Source: Himantopus leucocephalus (lineage: Eukaryota; Chordata; Aves; Charadriiformes; Recurvirostridae). From it: a stretch of DNA of 64,000 nt. Positions 38,201 to 52,963 of the stretch are shown here, piece after piece (within the stretch, counting starts at the first letter, position 1; every line of letters begins with the position of its first letter). The notes below the pieces were generated by a model that saw nothing but the letters and a program-made list of their open reading frames with translations, had not been told where the DNA came from and made no database searches. The stretch spans positions 10,149,368 through 10,213,367 of the forward strand of contig RSEF01000012.1 of assembly GCA_003993805.1 (NCBI GenBank), in the 5' to 3' direction. Position numbers and translations under genes: made by a program.

Positions 38201-41200
38201 ATTTTTTTTTTTACCTGCAAGCTGGGAATTGGAAATGTTGCAGACAGTTCCACCCAAGATGCTTTCTTAAAGTTTTAGCTGGAAGGTGATAGTCAAGGTT
38301 GGAATGAAATAAATGGTAGGCACTTGACTTACTACATCACGGCTTTCACTTGTGTGTAAACCATACTGGTTTGTTCTTCAGCAGCAGACTCTTGTGTGTC
38401 TGATGTGGCAGGAAGGTATTAAGTTGTTGTGGATAGCTGTATGGCTTGGACTGTGTCATACATTTCTTGTTTCCTTATTCTTTTGAACAGCAAGAACAGA
38501 ATTCTTTATTTTACAGTAATTTCAAGACTTTTCCTGTGCTCTATCAGGATCTTGTCTATCTGTCATGTATCAAGTAACACAATATTTATAGCCATTCATA
38601 GTTGACTAGCTAAATAGAGAAAACAAACCCGAATAACTGAATTTTAAGGCTCAGTTCTTCAGCTTCTCTTCTCACAAGCAGTCGGAAGCACCTGCATCGG
38701 CCTTATGCTTGCTTTCTGCACTAAAGGAATGACGGCAAAATGCAATACTGCTGGTTTTATCATTACTGTGCTCTTCTATTGCTATAGAGATTGAGTGGTA
38801 TTTTGTTAAAAGTTCACACTGAGATGGGGTAGTTTTTGTCACAGCCCTATGGGATTTTTTTTTTAAGCTTCTGTTCTTTTGTTAAATTTCAGCTCTCTGA
38901 TCTTCTACAAAGCTGATGCCAACATCACCAGAGTAAAATAGGAGTTGCTTTTTACATTTGTTTGTTGCAGACCTGTGCATCCAGTAGGGTCTGGAATGGT
39001 TTCTCAAATGAGTTCAGCAGTAAGGGATGCCTGCGGAGAGGTTATACGAGTTAATCTGCCAGAAGAAATTCAATCCCCGTATTTCATTTTAAGACCACTT
39101 TGCGTAGCAAAGTAGTTTAACCAGTAGCAGATTTTTTACTTGCTGATGGTTAATTTCATGCCCTCCGAAGGGTCAGCACACTAATAGAGAAGAACATGAT
39201 TACCTCACCCTAGCGTCCCCCCACACAGGCAGTGGAGGGACACCGCCGTGTTTGTTTTAGGTGAGCTGTTGTCAGATGCCCTTTATCTGTTTGATTTTGA
39301 GATGGGGTCCTCAAAGGAACTTCTGAAAAAGAAAGTTGTCTTTTTTTTTTCTTCCTATGAAGTTCAAAGGACAGACTAGCCTTATAGGGTTTTAATTGGA
39401 AAGCTACTGCTTGACCCTGGTTGTCTAAACCTGGGGGTGGGGATTCTGACAAACTTGTAGTTTTGTAGTCCTTATGCCTGTCTGAACCTTTGACCTTTTT
39501 ACTTTATAACTAGAGCTTCATTGTCACCATTTGTCCCTGCAGTTCCTTTCAAAGAAAACTGCCTTGCAAGTGTCTGTTTCCACTTTGCTGCTGTGTTCTG
39601 TTAAGGAAGGGTATTAATTCATACCTGATACATTGGAGGGGCCAAGACTTTTGAACTTGCACAAGAGCTTGGGGAGGGGGAAATGAGCGTAGCAAAAGCA
39701 TGTCTTGCTGATGCAAATGAGTACAATGAAAACAGTCTTGGGAGATCAAGGGAAATGTGGTCTTGCTACCAGCATTCAAATTCAGTCAGATGCAGATTAT
39801 TTGTAAGATTAACATAGTACACACAAAAAAGTATATTTATCACAGATTAGTTGTTCTGCTGAGTTTTAAGAGCTTTTGTAAACTCAGGGTTACCTTTGCA
39901 TTACTGTTGTGAAAATACACTTCTGTCAGTGTCAACTTTTGCTTGTTGACTGTGTTGTGAGGATGTCACGTTTTCCCCATTCCAAGTGAGCGAACAAGTG
40001 GAGTTTTATGGTTGTAGAGTGTATACATAAATGATGTAAACTTATGTTGGGGCCTCTTGCTGTTGAATGCACGTGTTGAAGGGAAACCTGTTGTTCTGTG
40101 GAGGAAAGAGCGCCTTGTGTTGTTCAGTGGGTACCATTCTGGTTGGAGAGAAGTCACTGGAGAGTCTGGAAGAACTTGGCTGCCAGCTTGAAGTGAGAAT
40201 AACTTAATACTGAACCTTGTTCTGGTGGAAAAAATTAAAATACAACTCCCATGGAATGTAATTCATATTCATGAGCCTTTATGTAGTGATGGAAGTACCT
40301 GTGGGCCAAGAGACTTCAACTAGTGCTAATGTGAATGTTTTCTAAACCCTATTAAACTTGTTGGGTTCATGGTGCTTGTAAATTGCTGACATTGCTTTGT
40401 ATTAAAAATGCAAATAAATAAACTTTATTTCTGTAAATGAAAACACTTTTCTCTTGAAATTGAAAGTGTCTCTTTTAATTCACTTTAAGCAATTTGGCTG
40501 GTGCCTGATACTTGTCTAACAAATTAAAGGAGTGTTTTTATTGACATTTTAAAATGAAAGCCACTTTTTTTTTAATCAAGGAGCTATGCATAAAGAAAAG
40601 GCAGCTGGTATAAAAAAAAATATTGCTGCTCTAAAATCCCCCTTCTCCCCAACCCCCAAAGTGCAGCTTTGTCTACTGGATATTGCGGTGCACAAGAGGG
40701 CAGTATTTGCTTACAATGTGGGATCTTATTGATAAGTACCCAGGGTAACGGGTCAGCGTGGATGAAGTGACCTTGCTTTGAATTGAAACAGAATTAAGTA
40801 GAAGATTTGGAACATAACTGTGGCTTAGTTTTCCCATTCCTAAAGAAAACATGCTCTGGGTTTTAAGAAAGGTTAGTCTTATTTCATCTATGGTTTTGAG
40901 AGTGCTTTTTATACCTTAAGCAATAAAAATGTATGGGGTGTTGTCTTATGCATTACATGAGATAGAAGTAACACAGGTGAGATAGAACAGCTGGCTTCCA
41001 CTGCGGTTGCATGTGAGTGCTATGACTTCATCCACAGAGAAAGGACTATTTTATTATTTTACTTTTATGGAAAGTTTATCTAGTTTAACCTGTAAAGCAA
41101 TTGGTGATGTGGGAACTATGGAATTTAGTGTACACAATTATTTTACTACTTTCTCTATTTCTGCATGTCACTTAACTGAGCAAAAGCAAGGTAGTTGTAC

Positions 41201-44200
41201 TAAATCTGTTTTGAGCTGTTTCTGTGCTATATAGGGTTTGCTGTGTGAGATTGAGTAGAATGAAACTTGTTTTTGTGTGTGTACCAGGGCACTTTAAAAT
41301 TGTAATCTTCGTGTGGAATTTTTATCTGTATCATAACTTCAGTGGTTTTAGCTTTCCATTTATTATGCATAGCTTCTTATTTCTGTGTGTATTAATGTTT
41401 TTTGAGTTATGTGACAGCAAGGCTAGTCTACTTGGCTGCTACAATTTCTGTTCTATGCCCTTTTCTGCTTTTTTGACTTGAAATTGATTTCTCTATTAGT
41501 TACACAGGTTCAACAAACTCTTTAGCTATACATCAACTCTTAAGTAATGTTAGAGAGCAAAACAGGAAGAGTCTTCCTTTCCTTTTATGGGTTGAAAAGT
41601 TTAAAAGGAGCAAGAGAGCCATCATCTTCTGATCTCAAGTTATAGTGAATAATCGCATTCTCTTCTATTTCTTGTAAGAATCCTGTCAGAAATGTAGTTT
41701 CCTGTGTTCGGTTTAAAAAAAAAAATAATTGTGCATATCTTGTTCTGAAGATGTGATTTATAATTGAATTTTCAACTTTAAGCTACTCGTGTTTACAATC
41801 TACTTTTTATTGAACCTTGTTTGAATGTTAAATTGTCTCTTGCTAATACAGGACAATTTTTCTACAAAGCTTTTGAGTGGTTGTGTGCATACTTGCTTGT
41901 ATACAATAAAATTGTGCTAATTCACACTTCATTATTTGACACAAAAACTTGACAGCTTCTCAGGAAAACATAATAACCAAGCACTGTGATGGTGCTGACT
42001 GAGTCTGTTTGATCATTCTTCCTATTGATTTAAAAACAGAATTTCTTTGTTCCATCATACTGTGTGCAAGCATTCATCAAACCACCACATGCCCCTTCAT
42101 TTCGCTTTTGCTTCATGTTTCTCCTTGCTTGAAATTATTTTGTAAGCTGCTTTTGGGAGAGTGGTCAAGTTTTATTAATCCATTTTTAGATGTTATTAAA
42201 TATCAGCTAATGTAGTGGTCTTATAAATACCTGCATAAAATCTAGAACTTATTGTAAAATATGAAGCATGTTTATAGTTAAAATTACCCTTGTCAAAATA
42301 AATTTAAAGCACATTTTTCAAAGTGCTATTTTTACTGATGATGGATATGTTTGCTTGCTAAATAGTCCAATTTAGCAATTCAGTGGTCTACTAATCAACA
42401 AACTGGCTTTATAAGGTTCTACTGTATTTGTTCTACAGCTTGATTCAGAAGTTGTCTTCAGTTAGTAGATGCTAGATATAAGTTGAATGATACGTTGCTT
42501 ATGTAAAAACCTACTTTTAATAGCTAGCTTAGCTTGATGGAGCCATGAACTTAGCTTCCTTAATATGTTTCTCTGGTGTGTTTTTTTGTTTGTACTAGAA
42601 GTAAGAATGTATGTTCTTGGATGACTGTTGTAAAGTACTGTTTATCAAAACCCCTAGAAAAACAAAATGCAGCTGGAAAAATCTAGGTTATAATTGTAAA
42701 GCAGACACGCGACAGATCTTCTAGCTAAGTGAGCAAACCAAACCCCTGCGTTACCACTGTTAAAGTCGATTAAGTGGAATAAGAAGTTTTTTCTCTGCGT
42801 GGCAGACAGTTGTTTTCTGTCTAGGAACCCTAAGGTTGGCCTGGCAAGCTGAAGAGCAAGGACAGATGTTCTGCGGTGGTAATTTCCAGCTGCATTCTTG
42901 AATGCATTGTGTTCTGTGGGTCACAGCTCATAATGGAGCAAAATTGAGTGAGAGCTCCAGCAAAGAAAGACTTGAACAGCTCATACGATAGGTATGATTG
43001 CAAAGATACTGTGCATTTTGTGAGAAAATATTCTCTGTGCTATCTGTAAAATTCAGATTAAATATCCATTCTGAAGTGCTTCCTTTAAACTGTTTGCTTC
43101 CAAAAAGTGTTGCAGCTTAGTAAATACCAATAATTCTTATTTCCCATCTCCTTATCAGTTATTCTACCAAAATGTTCTTGTACGGCCTGTCTAATCTCTT
43201 CGTGTGAACATGAAATGGTTAGTGTTGGCTTAAAACTTGAATTATGATCTCTGTTTCAAACTTCAGCTGATTAATTCTGCATTAGATTGTAATTATCAGC
43301 ATTACCTGAACTAGGGGTGGTTGTGACCAGACAAAAGTCCACACATATATATACGTTGAATGCAATAGCAGAATGAGTTGGTGAATAGTGGAAGAAAAGG
43401 AAACGGAACAGAGAGGATAGCCTAAATGAAAACGAATGAATTGTATTCAGGAGCATTGTGGGGGTAAAGGATGATAAAGGGGAATAAAAATCAAAGTTTG
43501 ATTTTTTTTCAGATCTGTGGGAGAAGTTGACCTGATTAAGAATCCAGACCCCTCACCCCAGGTTCTAGAAAAGAGATGATTCATTTGAGCTTCCAGTTTT
43601 GTTTGAAAACTTCTTGTTTTCTTTTACTTTGTGTCATAGAAGGATCATGAAGATTGTTTTGTCCAGTGCAGATCTGCTTTTTCTGCAGTGCCAGAAAAGT
43701 GAATTTAATCCAATCCCCTGTAGTACTTTCTTGACTTCTGTGCCAAAGTTTTCCTTTGTGTTCTGTCTTATTTGGGATGCAACATGTGGTTGGCATATAA
43801 GAGTAGCTGGTACTCTCAGCTCTCGGGTGCTCTTTTTAGTTGTGGAACTGTGCCCCGATCTGTTTGGCAAAAGTTTCACCTGTTCTTTATTTCCTTTAAA
43901 TGTATTGTAGAGCAGGTGAGCGTATTCTAGACGTGATTTCTGCATATATAAAATTTGAAATGGTCTTTGAGAACCTGTTGGGTAAGGAAAGTCTATAGAA
44001 GTGTTTGAGAATTGCTGATAGAACTGTCCAATTATATTAATGAGGCCAGGCAAGGGGAGATGTCTTTTGTCATAGATGTTTATTCATGCTTAAATCTACT
44101 TTTCTTACATTAAAGACTTCCCTTCCAACAGTATTGCTTTGGAGAAGAAATTTCCAAAGCATGCAAAAACTGCATTTCAGAGAAAGAAACAAAATTATTG

Positions 44201-44974
44201 TAGTTTTCTTTTTTAGGATCAAGAAGAGGGGGAGGGAAAATGGTTTCCTTGTATTTGACTGTGCTGTTGGATGGAAGACAAAGCTCAGTCTCTCTTGCTG
44301 ACTAATGTCATCATCGAGGCATTTTTTTCTCCCACAGAGCAATTTTGTCTCCATTGAGACCCCCACAGCCATTGGCAAGACCATGGCCTGAGATTAAATC
44401 TCATGCTTGGGTGAAATTCTAATGACTGTAATTGTTTCCTCTTTTTAAGTCTGTGGTCCCTTCATCAAAGAGTGGTGCGGAAATTATGCATTTATGTTGT
44501 AAAAAGGGAGGTCATGATTACCTGAACCTGTGGTTGACTTCGGGGGATTCTGCGTCGTGTTCTGGCAGTGGTTATCCACGCTGACATTCTAGTATGTGAA
44601 ATGATTTAAAGCGTGGCTTGAATATGTATGTAAAGGAATAGTGGTGTGCCTCAGCCCTCTGGGGTTTGTGCTGCTCTCGTTCGGCTGTCGCCCGCTGTCG
44701 GATGATTGCACCACGCAGTCAGGGCAGCAGTAGCAGCTCTTCTGTTTTGATCTGTTGGCATAGGAGAGAAGGAAAAATAGTCAATGTGGGTTGAGGTAGG
44801 TTTCTGTGGATTATCTGTTGCAAGGGTAAGCTCCTAACCTAGTGCAGCCATGAAATAGCGCTGGACTTGTGTCTCCCCCAAATTGCAAAGGGCTTAGGAC
44901 CTATGAGCAAGTGTTACTGTTAACCCTCACGCTTCAGTGTATGCTGAAGGTGTTCAGAATCTTGAAGGGTTTGT

Positions 44975-45274
44975 GCCAGTGCAGTAGTGCTGGTGTGGAG
45001 GAACTGAACGTAAGTGTGGCTGTGAATGTGGATGTGAAAAAAATTGCACACAATTTTATAGAGGTAGCTCGCTTGATCCTGCAAAATTGGAATATTTGTG
45101 TGCATCAGTGTTGCTGTGTGATGGAAAAATTCANCGCCAGTGCAGTAGTGCTGGTGTGGAGGAACTGAATGTAAGTGTGGCTGTGAATGTGGATGTGAAA
45201 AAAAATTGCTTTCTTGATCCTGCAAAATTAGAATATTTGTGTGCATCAGTGTTGCTGTGTGATGGAAAAATTCA
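44975..45274. repeat. duplication around single N at 45134 with indel between arms
   Basis: The left arm 44975-45133 and right arm 45135-45274 match except for substitutions and about 20-25 extra bases in the left arm (around ACACAATTTTATAGAGGTAG). The indel suggests two alleles placed one after the other rather than a sequencing overlap error. Confidence 0.85.
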
Positions 45275-46201
45275 GATAAGTGTTTTGTGTTGACTTTATT
45301 GAGCAGTTCTGTATGTATGCAACTTTGGAACCATGCTGTCCCCTAACTTCTCTGAAGATTTATGAAAAAAATAATGTACTGGGTGTTAAGTACAAAATTT
45401 TTTGAGTTTGTACTCCAATTTATGGAGTATTCTTTAAAGACATTGGAAGAACTGACCAAGAGGCATTTCATCAGAGAATAAGGAAAATGGTTCAAATGGT
45501 TCTTAATTTTAAGTGTGTAGGCTGCATTTAGAGATTAAAGAAACCCCAAAATGTTGTCATTCTTAAAAGCACTCAGCATCAGAGTCTTCCCCTGATCTCA
45601 GTGAGACAATGAGTACTTAGAGTATTGAAAAGTAAAACAACAAAAAAAATCCCAAGTGTTAACAGTGCTAGTCACTGAAGGCACCAGCTTTGGGCATACA
45701 ACACTGAAGCTTTGACCACTGCCTGGTGATAATATAACTTGATAATATGCCTCATTTTAAAAATTCCTTAAAGCCTGAAATGCAGGTTTTTACACCAGAA
45801 TTACATGCATGTGCTTATGTGTATAAATCAAATCCGTAATAAAACTTGAAATAATTGTTGATAATATTTATCCTTGTGTATGGCATACCAACAGTATTGC
45901 GAAATATTGAAAAGTTATGAGTTGGGCATCCTGAAGAAAGTCGCTTGAGGAAATAGCTTTGTTCTTTCAATGTGCTTGCTGTTTTCACCCTGTGGTAGGG
46001 ACCAATGTGTATTTCTTTCCCTGAGTAGACTTTTCACCTGACCAACAACTGAGCTCCTCCCATTATTTCAAGTGCTGTGATAGTTTGCGGTGCCTGGTGA
46101 TGTTTACCCCATGTGTTTGTCATTGAGCTCTCCCTTTACTCTCTCTGGTGTGTATTATGATACCAGTAATGCTAGCTTTTTCTCTCCAAAATTGCTATTT
46201 A

Positions 46202-46326
46202 ACTGGAATTTCTTGTGGGAAGAGATCCACTTGTCTGTGGTGCTGTATAGCGCATCTGGGGCANACTGGAATCTCTTGTGGGAAGAGATCCACTTGTCTG
46301 TGGTGCTGTATAGCGCATCTGGGGCA
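46202..46326. repeat. 62-base duplication around single N at 46264
   Basis: The arms 46202-46263 and 46265-46326 differ at one base (GGAATTTC versus GGAATCTC). Confidence 0.85.
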
Positions 46327-46440
46327 ATGTAAAATAAAATAATAAAAAAAAATGGTTAAATCAAACTCTACCAAACTTGGCATGGAGAAAATACTCTTCC
46401 TTCAGGGAAGGAAAGAGTTTTGAACTGAAGCTAAATTCTT

Positions 46441-46507
46441 TTTAAAAAAAACCCCAAAAAACAAAACAACAAAAAAACCAAAAACCCCCAACAACAACAA
46501 AAACCCA
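46441..46507. repeat. A/C-rich simple sequence
   Basis: About 65 bases consist almost only of A and C, with irregular AAAACCCC, AACAAC and ACCAAAA units. There is no target-site duplication or recognisable element next to it. It may be a decayed retroposon tail or plain low-complexity sequence. Confidence 0.6.
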
Positions 46508-48171
46508 GTGGCTGAAAATCCAGTCTTTACAGAAAGTTCGTCTCCAGATGTGTTTTCATTACTGAACTGTATTCACTAACAATTTGTGTGTGTTTGGGTG
46601 TTTTTTCATTATGTGTCTCTAAATGTGTGTGTGGCTTTTTTTTTTGTTTTGAAGCTTTATTCACTGTATGAAATAGTTGATTTTTCTAGTAATAGCTAGC
46701 ACTGCTTTTGTGGGGTTTAATGTTTTCTTTGTTGTAATTTAAAGCCAAACAAATCAAATGTGAAGATAAACTTAACTTATGCTTTTTTTAAACACAAGCT
46801 CTGCTATCCACCCTGCAGCAAGAAACCAGTGAGTCCTTAACTTATTTGAAAAGAACGCTGTTTTTGTTAGCGATGTAGTGAAATTGATGCAGTGGTTGAA
46901 AGTTATTTTGATTACTTGTTCCTTTTTTCCTTTGAATTTTAAAGATCTTTATTTTTGTCCCATTAAGAAAATGGTAGACCGTAGCTGGGGAAACTGTCGA
47001 CTGCATATAAAGTGATGTCAGGTTTATGGAACTTTTTTTTTTGGTGTGTTCTTGAGTATAATTGAGTCAATCCTAGGTAAAAACAGAACTAATGTGAAGT
47101 TTAGGTTAGTTGACAGTATTCTGTCAAAGCTTATGCATACTGTTTTAAAGCTTTTTGCAGTAACTTACGGGCTCATATAAGAACAGCTGGAACAACAGTT
47201 ACAACAATGTTTAAGTTTTCTATTATCTATTTTAGTAGCATATGATATTTCAGCAGCGTTTTCACTTTGTATCAGGGAGCTAACAACTTCATAGCATCTT
47301 AGATGCAACTATATTTACTGTTTTTTGTTGGATGCTAAAAGTTTTCAGAACACCAGGATGAAATCATCAGAATGCACGTGTTTTGGGGATGTTATTCTAT
47401 TTGGAAGCTCTTATGCTTTCTGTGAAAGATTTGTACTTTTGTTCCACTTTGTGTAAGTTCCCCTTTATGCACTGTTTGTTCAGAAGTGGAGTAAGTAAGT
47501 TCTGTGAATGAGAAATGTGTCTCTGCTAAGAGGATGCTAAAGTGGGGTCTGATGTTCCCTAAAAAATAAAAATTCCTTTAGATGTCGGAAGCATAGTACA
47601 GTATAGGTGCAGTAAAAGCAGCCAAGATCAGCTCAGCTGAAACAGTACAATTATGAGTACTTCTCATAAGAAGCAGAATTGCGCGGTTAAGTTGTGATTA
47701 CAATGCACAATGCTTGTGCACTACCCTATAGGTGGCAAACATGACCTTGTAGTAGGTCAGCAAAATAGCCCATCAAGCTGGCTTTCCGAAATTACATAAA
47801 TTCTGGAAAATCCGGCTTCCTGCTAGGTGGTAGTGATCATTGCAAAATATTTTAAATGTCTGAGTTGTAATCTCTCTTTCTACTTCTGTTGGCTCTGAGC
47901 AACCAAAAAAATTGAGCTTTGATCACCAAGGCTGTACTCTTGGCTATTTCAGCATTTCATTAAGCAGTGATTAGTACTCTCAATTATACATTCATTTATG
48001 TTAGTGAAGCATTTACAGTTGGAGATGGGTTGGTTTATTGAATTTGGCTGATACCTAGCAATTTCAGCAGAGTTTTTTTTTCTTGCTGTGTAAAAACATG
48101 CAAGAAAGCAGTAGAGAAGGGTTTAGAGCCTTGGCATTGTTTTGAGTGATAATCTTACCTGAGGTTTTTTT

Positions 48172-48386
48172 TTGAAGAAAAGGGGAAAAGACAAGTTTTT
48201 ATACATACGTACCCAGTTAGAACTTTTAGAAATCCTGTTCTGAAGTCCATCCTCCAGGCTTTGCCTTTGGCTGGACAGNTTGAAGAAAAGGGGAAAAGAC
48301 AAGTTTTTACACACACGTACCCAGTTAGAACTTTTAGAAATTCTGTTCTGAAGTCCATCCTCCAGGCTTTGCCTTTGGCTGGACAG
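48172..48386. repeat. 107-base duplication around single N at 48279
   Basis: The arms 48172-48278 and 48280-48386 differ at about three transitions (ATACATACG versus ACACACACG, and AATCC versus AATTC), consistent with two alleles. Confidence 0.85.
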
Positions 48387-49886
48387 CAGTGGCTCGTAGT
48401 GTGCCTCTTCCAGGTGTGGGGGACTAAGCAGTGTAGCAGGCTCATCTTGGAGCTTGTTGGAATGGATTTTTCTCCATGTTCATAAGCTGGCAGCTCCACA
48501 AATGAATTAAAAGATTAATTTTTTTCCTCTCCTTAAGGAGGGGTGGGGGGAGAAGGAATAGAGGAGGGACAGTGCAGTGGGAAATGATGTTGAAGAGCTA
48601 TTTCTTGATACTTGTTTGTTATCCTTTCCTGTACAAGTAAGAGGGAGGAGAAAAGGATCTCAATATTGTTAAAAGCTGCCCTTGTTTGTCTTCTGTCGTA
48701 ACTGGATAAGGATTAAATTTAGGTGGGCACTGGTGGACTGTGAGGTAGAATGGTTTGTGGCGGGGGAGTGGGGGTTGCTGATAACCCACCTTTGCTTTAC
48801 TTCTGTTTGTTTCATGTTTTTTGTTTGTATGTTTTAAAAGTGTATTGTTTGATTCCAGATTTAACAGTACACAAGCCTGAGTTCTAGTTTATTAAGAGAA
48901 CTGAAATAGGCTTCTTTGCCTGCCCAGGGCTGCTGCAGAGGGAATAGTGCTGCTATTTCTTGGTACTGAAAACTTCAAAGCTTTAATTTTGCTGGTAAAG
49001 TCCTTCCTAAAACTTGTATTCTCTGAGATACTGTGATTTAATTTTCCTTGGACCAACAGAATCTAGCTCTTAGAGAGGCAAATTTTTTCGTTGTACGCTT
49101 AACTCTTTCTGGGTAACAGAGAGTGTTATGTATGTTTAAAATGTGGTGACTACAAATGAGCAAATCTTTTAAAATTTCTTTTGTTTCCCCTTGTGGTCTC
49201 TTATGTCTCCCTCCCACCCCCAATGTGTACCTTGCTTAACAGGACACTGTAGAGGTAAAAATCATATAAATGGATCATAGTGTTACTTTATTAAGGAAGG
49301 AAAAAAATTAAATACCTTTTAATGTGATTTTTGTATTGTTTTTACTTCTGTGTAGACCAGTCATTAGACTATTTCATTTTCTGTACCTACATTACTTACC
49401 TTTTTTCTTCTTTATACACTTGATTTCTATGTTACATTTTTACAAAACGGCAAGATAATTTTTTCCTCAAAAACAGATTAACTGTGACATTTTAAGCATA
49501 ATTAATAAAAAAAATTATTGGAAGTACTTTAAGGAACTCTTCTAACACAATTTAATTTAAGTCTATAGTAAATTTTCAATAGGAATATACTTAATAAAGT
49601 TTCTTTGTATTTCTCTTCCGTTATTATTATATGGTTCTCCAACAGCAGTTGTCTCTATTGTTTGGTGTGGAGACTGAAGTGGCTAGATAACAAATGAAGC
49701 CTATTTACTTAAGTTCGTTTAAAATGAAAATCTCATTCCGAGTTTTTCATCCCTTGTTCTGTAATTCTAGTTCTTGCTGTCAGAAAGCTTAATTTAGAAT
49801 CTGTTGTTCTCTGAGTCTAGAAGGTGTGAATGGGAAACAAGACGTAACAAAATGTGAAAAGTAATAGTTAAGAATATTAAAAAAAA

Positions 49887-49986
49887 NNNNNNNNNNNNNN
49901 NNNNNNNNNNNNNNNNNNNNNNNNNNNNNNNNNNNNNNNNNNNNNNNNNNNNNNNNNNNNNNNNNNNNNNNNNNNNNNNNNNNNNN
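49887..49986. other. assembly gap, 100 N
   Basis: Exactly 100 unknown bases inside EEFSEC intron 1, preceded by an A-run. The true length is unknown. An EEFSEC exon could in principle be hidden here. Confidence 0.98.
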
Positions 49987-50612
49987 CTACTTGTAAAATG
50001 CCTGTACCTTTGAGTCAACACTTGGTTTTTATTCAGTTGTTCATTCATCCTAGGGAAAATGCTGGAGCACTTGCTCTGAATTGTTCTTAAATATCTATGA
50101 GAATCTAAACATATTCTATTTTATATAGTATTTGAGCTGTACTATGAAACTACTGTGCAGGGTTGTGTTGAACAACTTCACCTTTAGAGTCTTCAAAATA
50201 CCTAACAGAAAACTTTAATTATGAGGGTTTCTAGAGGAAAAAAAGGACTATTTTTCTATGTTGATGGTTTCTGTATGTTCACCTCACAAGATCTGCTTTT
50301 CCAAATATAAAACTTGATGCAATAAAATAACCTGGCTGTGTCCAAGATTAAAATGTTTTCATTATTCTAGGGAGCAACTGGTCTAAATCTAGCCTGTGAG
50401 CTTTCTAAAGCTGGAGTCTTGTTCTGTGTTTATCTGTGAGGTGCCCTGCACGCTTGTGGCTCTATGGAAGTAACAATTCAGAGCCCGGTTGGGTGATCTC
50501 CATCCACACAGCCTTGTAGGAATGAACTCTGTAAAGGAGCTTGCAGGATTAAGGTCCAAACTAGTACAAACTCAGACCAGGTCTGTATTTTGCTCCTTAC
50601 TTGGCTGCAAAG

Positions 50613-50945
50613 CTTCATTCACACTAGTATCTCCTTTTAAATAATAGAGTAAATAACTCAAAACTCTTTTTTTGTTAAACTAATGCTCTACCAGTGAAAT
50701 TTGGAGTATCTTTTTTATGGCGCTTCTGCTGTCAAATTTTTTAAAAAGTCATCTGTTTATAAATCACGATGCCTTAGNCTTCATTCACACTAGTATCTCC
50801 TTTTAAATAATAGAGTAAATAATTCAAAACTCTTTCTTTGTTAAACTAACACTCTACCAGTGAAATGTGGAGTATCTTTTTTTATGGCGCTTCTGCTGTC
50901 AATTTTTTTTAAAAAGTCATCTGTTTATAAATCACGATGCCTTAG
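50613..50945. repeat. about 165-base duplication around single N at 50778
   Basis: The left arm 50613-50777 and right arm 50779-50945 differ by a few substitutions (for example AATAACTC versus AATAATTC) and homopolymer length changes in T-runs. Confidence 0.85.
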
Positions 50946-51086
50946 CTTTTTCACCTTCCCTCCTATTAGTACTGTTGAAAACACTTACCTCAAGCATTGC
51001 TACTGTCTCTTATCTCTGTGTGGTTATAGATCATTAAATTCCAGCCCCTCTTAATACAGTATAAATTCTAATCTTGGCAAGTATTG

Positions 51087-51159
51087 TGTCTAGTTTTATT
51101 TAGTAATTAAACTCTGCACTGCNTGTCTAGTTTTATTTAGTAATTAAACTTTGCACTGC
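51087..51159. repeat. 36-base duplication around single N at 51123
   Basis: The arms 51087-51122 and 51124-51159 differ at one base (ACTCTGC versus ACTTTGC). Confidence 0.85.
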
Positions 51160-52963
51160 TTTCTTCCTTTACAGTGAGCATCACCTTTTATATTACAGTG
51201 GACTGTCACATTAATACATTCTTATAATTAGTAAAACACAAGGTACTGTACAACCTGCAATATCTGGAGCGCTTTGTAGTGTTGGCGATTTAGATAGTAT
51301 ATCCAGTGTAATACGGTTTGTTTTGTCCTGAAGTCCTGGGATGTGAGATTTACGTGACTGTTGACCCCTTGGGACTACTCTGAAATGAGGTGTGTATCTT
51401 GTGCAATCCAAGTCAGCAAAAATTTAAATAAAAATAAATACACTGTCAAACGCCCTTCTGTTGGCCTGGCGGGAAGTATGAAATAATACCATATGCTTGA
51501 TAATGGCTTCCTTGGAGAAGATGCTCTGGCACACTGTGATGTGACTTAGTGGAACGGCAAGCTATGCAGAATGCTTGTTGTTGTCATGATTTGACACTGA
51601 ATTGTTGGGCAGGGCCTGATGTCTGCCATGGACTGAAGGCCAGAGAACCGAGGACAAAATAAGTATCTTTTTTTTTTTTGAATTTGAGTGGTGAGTCAAA
51701 TTTATCTTTTAAAACAAACAGTAGCTACAGCCTTTGTGAAAGTTGAAAAGTCCGTTAAAGTGAACCTGAGAATAAACTAATAGATCGCTGCTTTAAGTTT
51801 GGTTTCAAGTGGTAAGTTTTGCATATAAAAACTTCCCTTGGTAGTGCAATATTAACTTGTAAAACCTTAGCAAGAACAATTTAACGGCAACATTAATTCT
51901 TCAACTACTCATATTTTCATCTGAAATTTGTAAGTTAGCAAAGCGCCTAATATTCAGCATTGCAGCAAGGCAGGTTAACTGATTGCTGGCTAGACTGTGT
52001 CCAGAAAAAATTGTCTTCCAAAATATTGCTGTTTACTTTGGCTGTCATTATCTGTGCGGTGAATGAAAGTATCCTATTTCCCAGAGCTGGCATCCTTAAT
52101 TTAATTGTTTGGGACTGATTTGTTTTAAAGATTTCTTTCTTTCCATGTGCTGTACTCTATAGCTGTGTAGTAATGCAGGTGTTTGAAATAAAACTTGGCA
52201 TAAAAACAGGGTTGGTTTTTTTTTTTGTAGGGTGTCTTTCTTGAGGACAACTTTGGGGTTTTTTAATATGGATATATCTTTCAGCCTTGATCCAACACTG
52301 CTGTTGTTGTAAGGGTTATAATTCTTGTTAGCTTTTAGAGATGGTGAAGGTTTGAAAGTGTGTGTGTTAGTGTTAGAAGTCTTGTAGAAATGTGTATTGT
52401 GAAGTTGAATGAATTTCCCAGTTTGCATATGGATGTATGGATGGAGTACATGACGCAAAGAGTAATGTAATTGTTCTTCTATCTTTATTTTTCCATTTGG
52501 TTACATGCTGCAGTGGGAATACCAGTGTAACAATATTCTGCATTACTGTCACAGAAATCAAGGAGCTTGCATCAAAATTGGGGTTCACCGTGCTTCAAAG
52601 TACAGAAGACTCTGAAGGCTAAATGTAATATAGTCCTACTAACTTGAGGCAGTATTCCTTCTTTTCTAACTTGACACTAGATATCGGTAGCTCTTTTAGT
52701 CAGTCTAGATTGGACTGCTTGACAGAGAAGCAAAGCTCTGGTTGAGTGTATGAGATGTGTGTAGGAGATCTAAACTGAAATAAGCATGTTTATTACTGTT
52801 GGTTGTAGGGGGTCTCTTATTTGTTCCTTGTTTTCCCCCTCCATTTGATTCTTGAGGACAGTGAGATTTGCCCGTCCTTAACAGACATAACTTTCGAACT
52901 CCATCCATAGCGTTCTCTCAGTGTAGGTGATGACCAAGTGTTACTTAGCTCCACAGCCTTGAT

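Noticed and set aside
44869..45293. Repeated peptide frames that look like a small repeat protein
   Set aside because: The repetition is the single-N duplication at 45134, not protein repeats.
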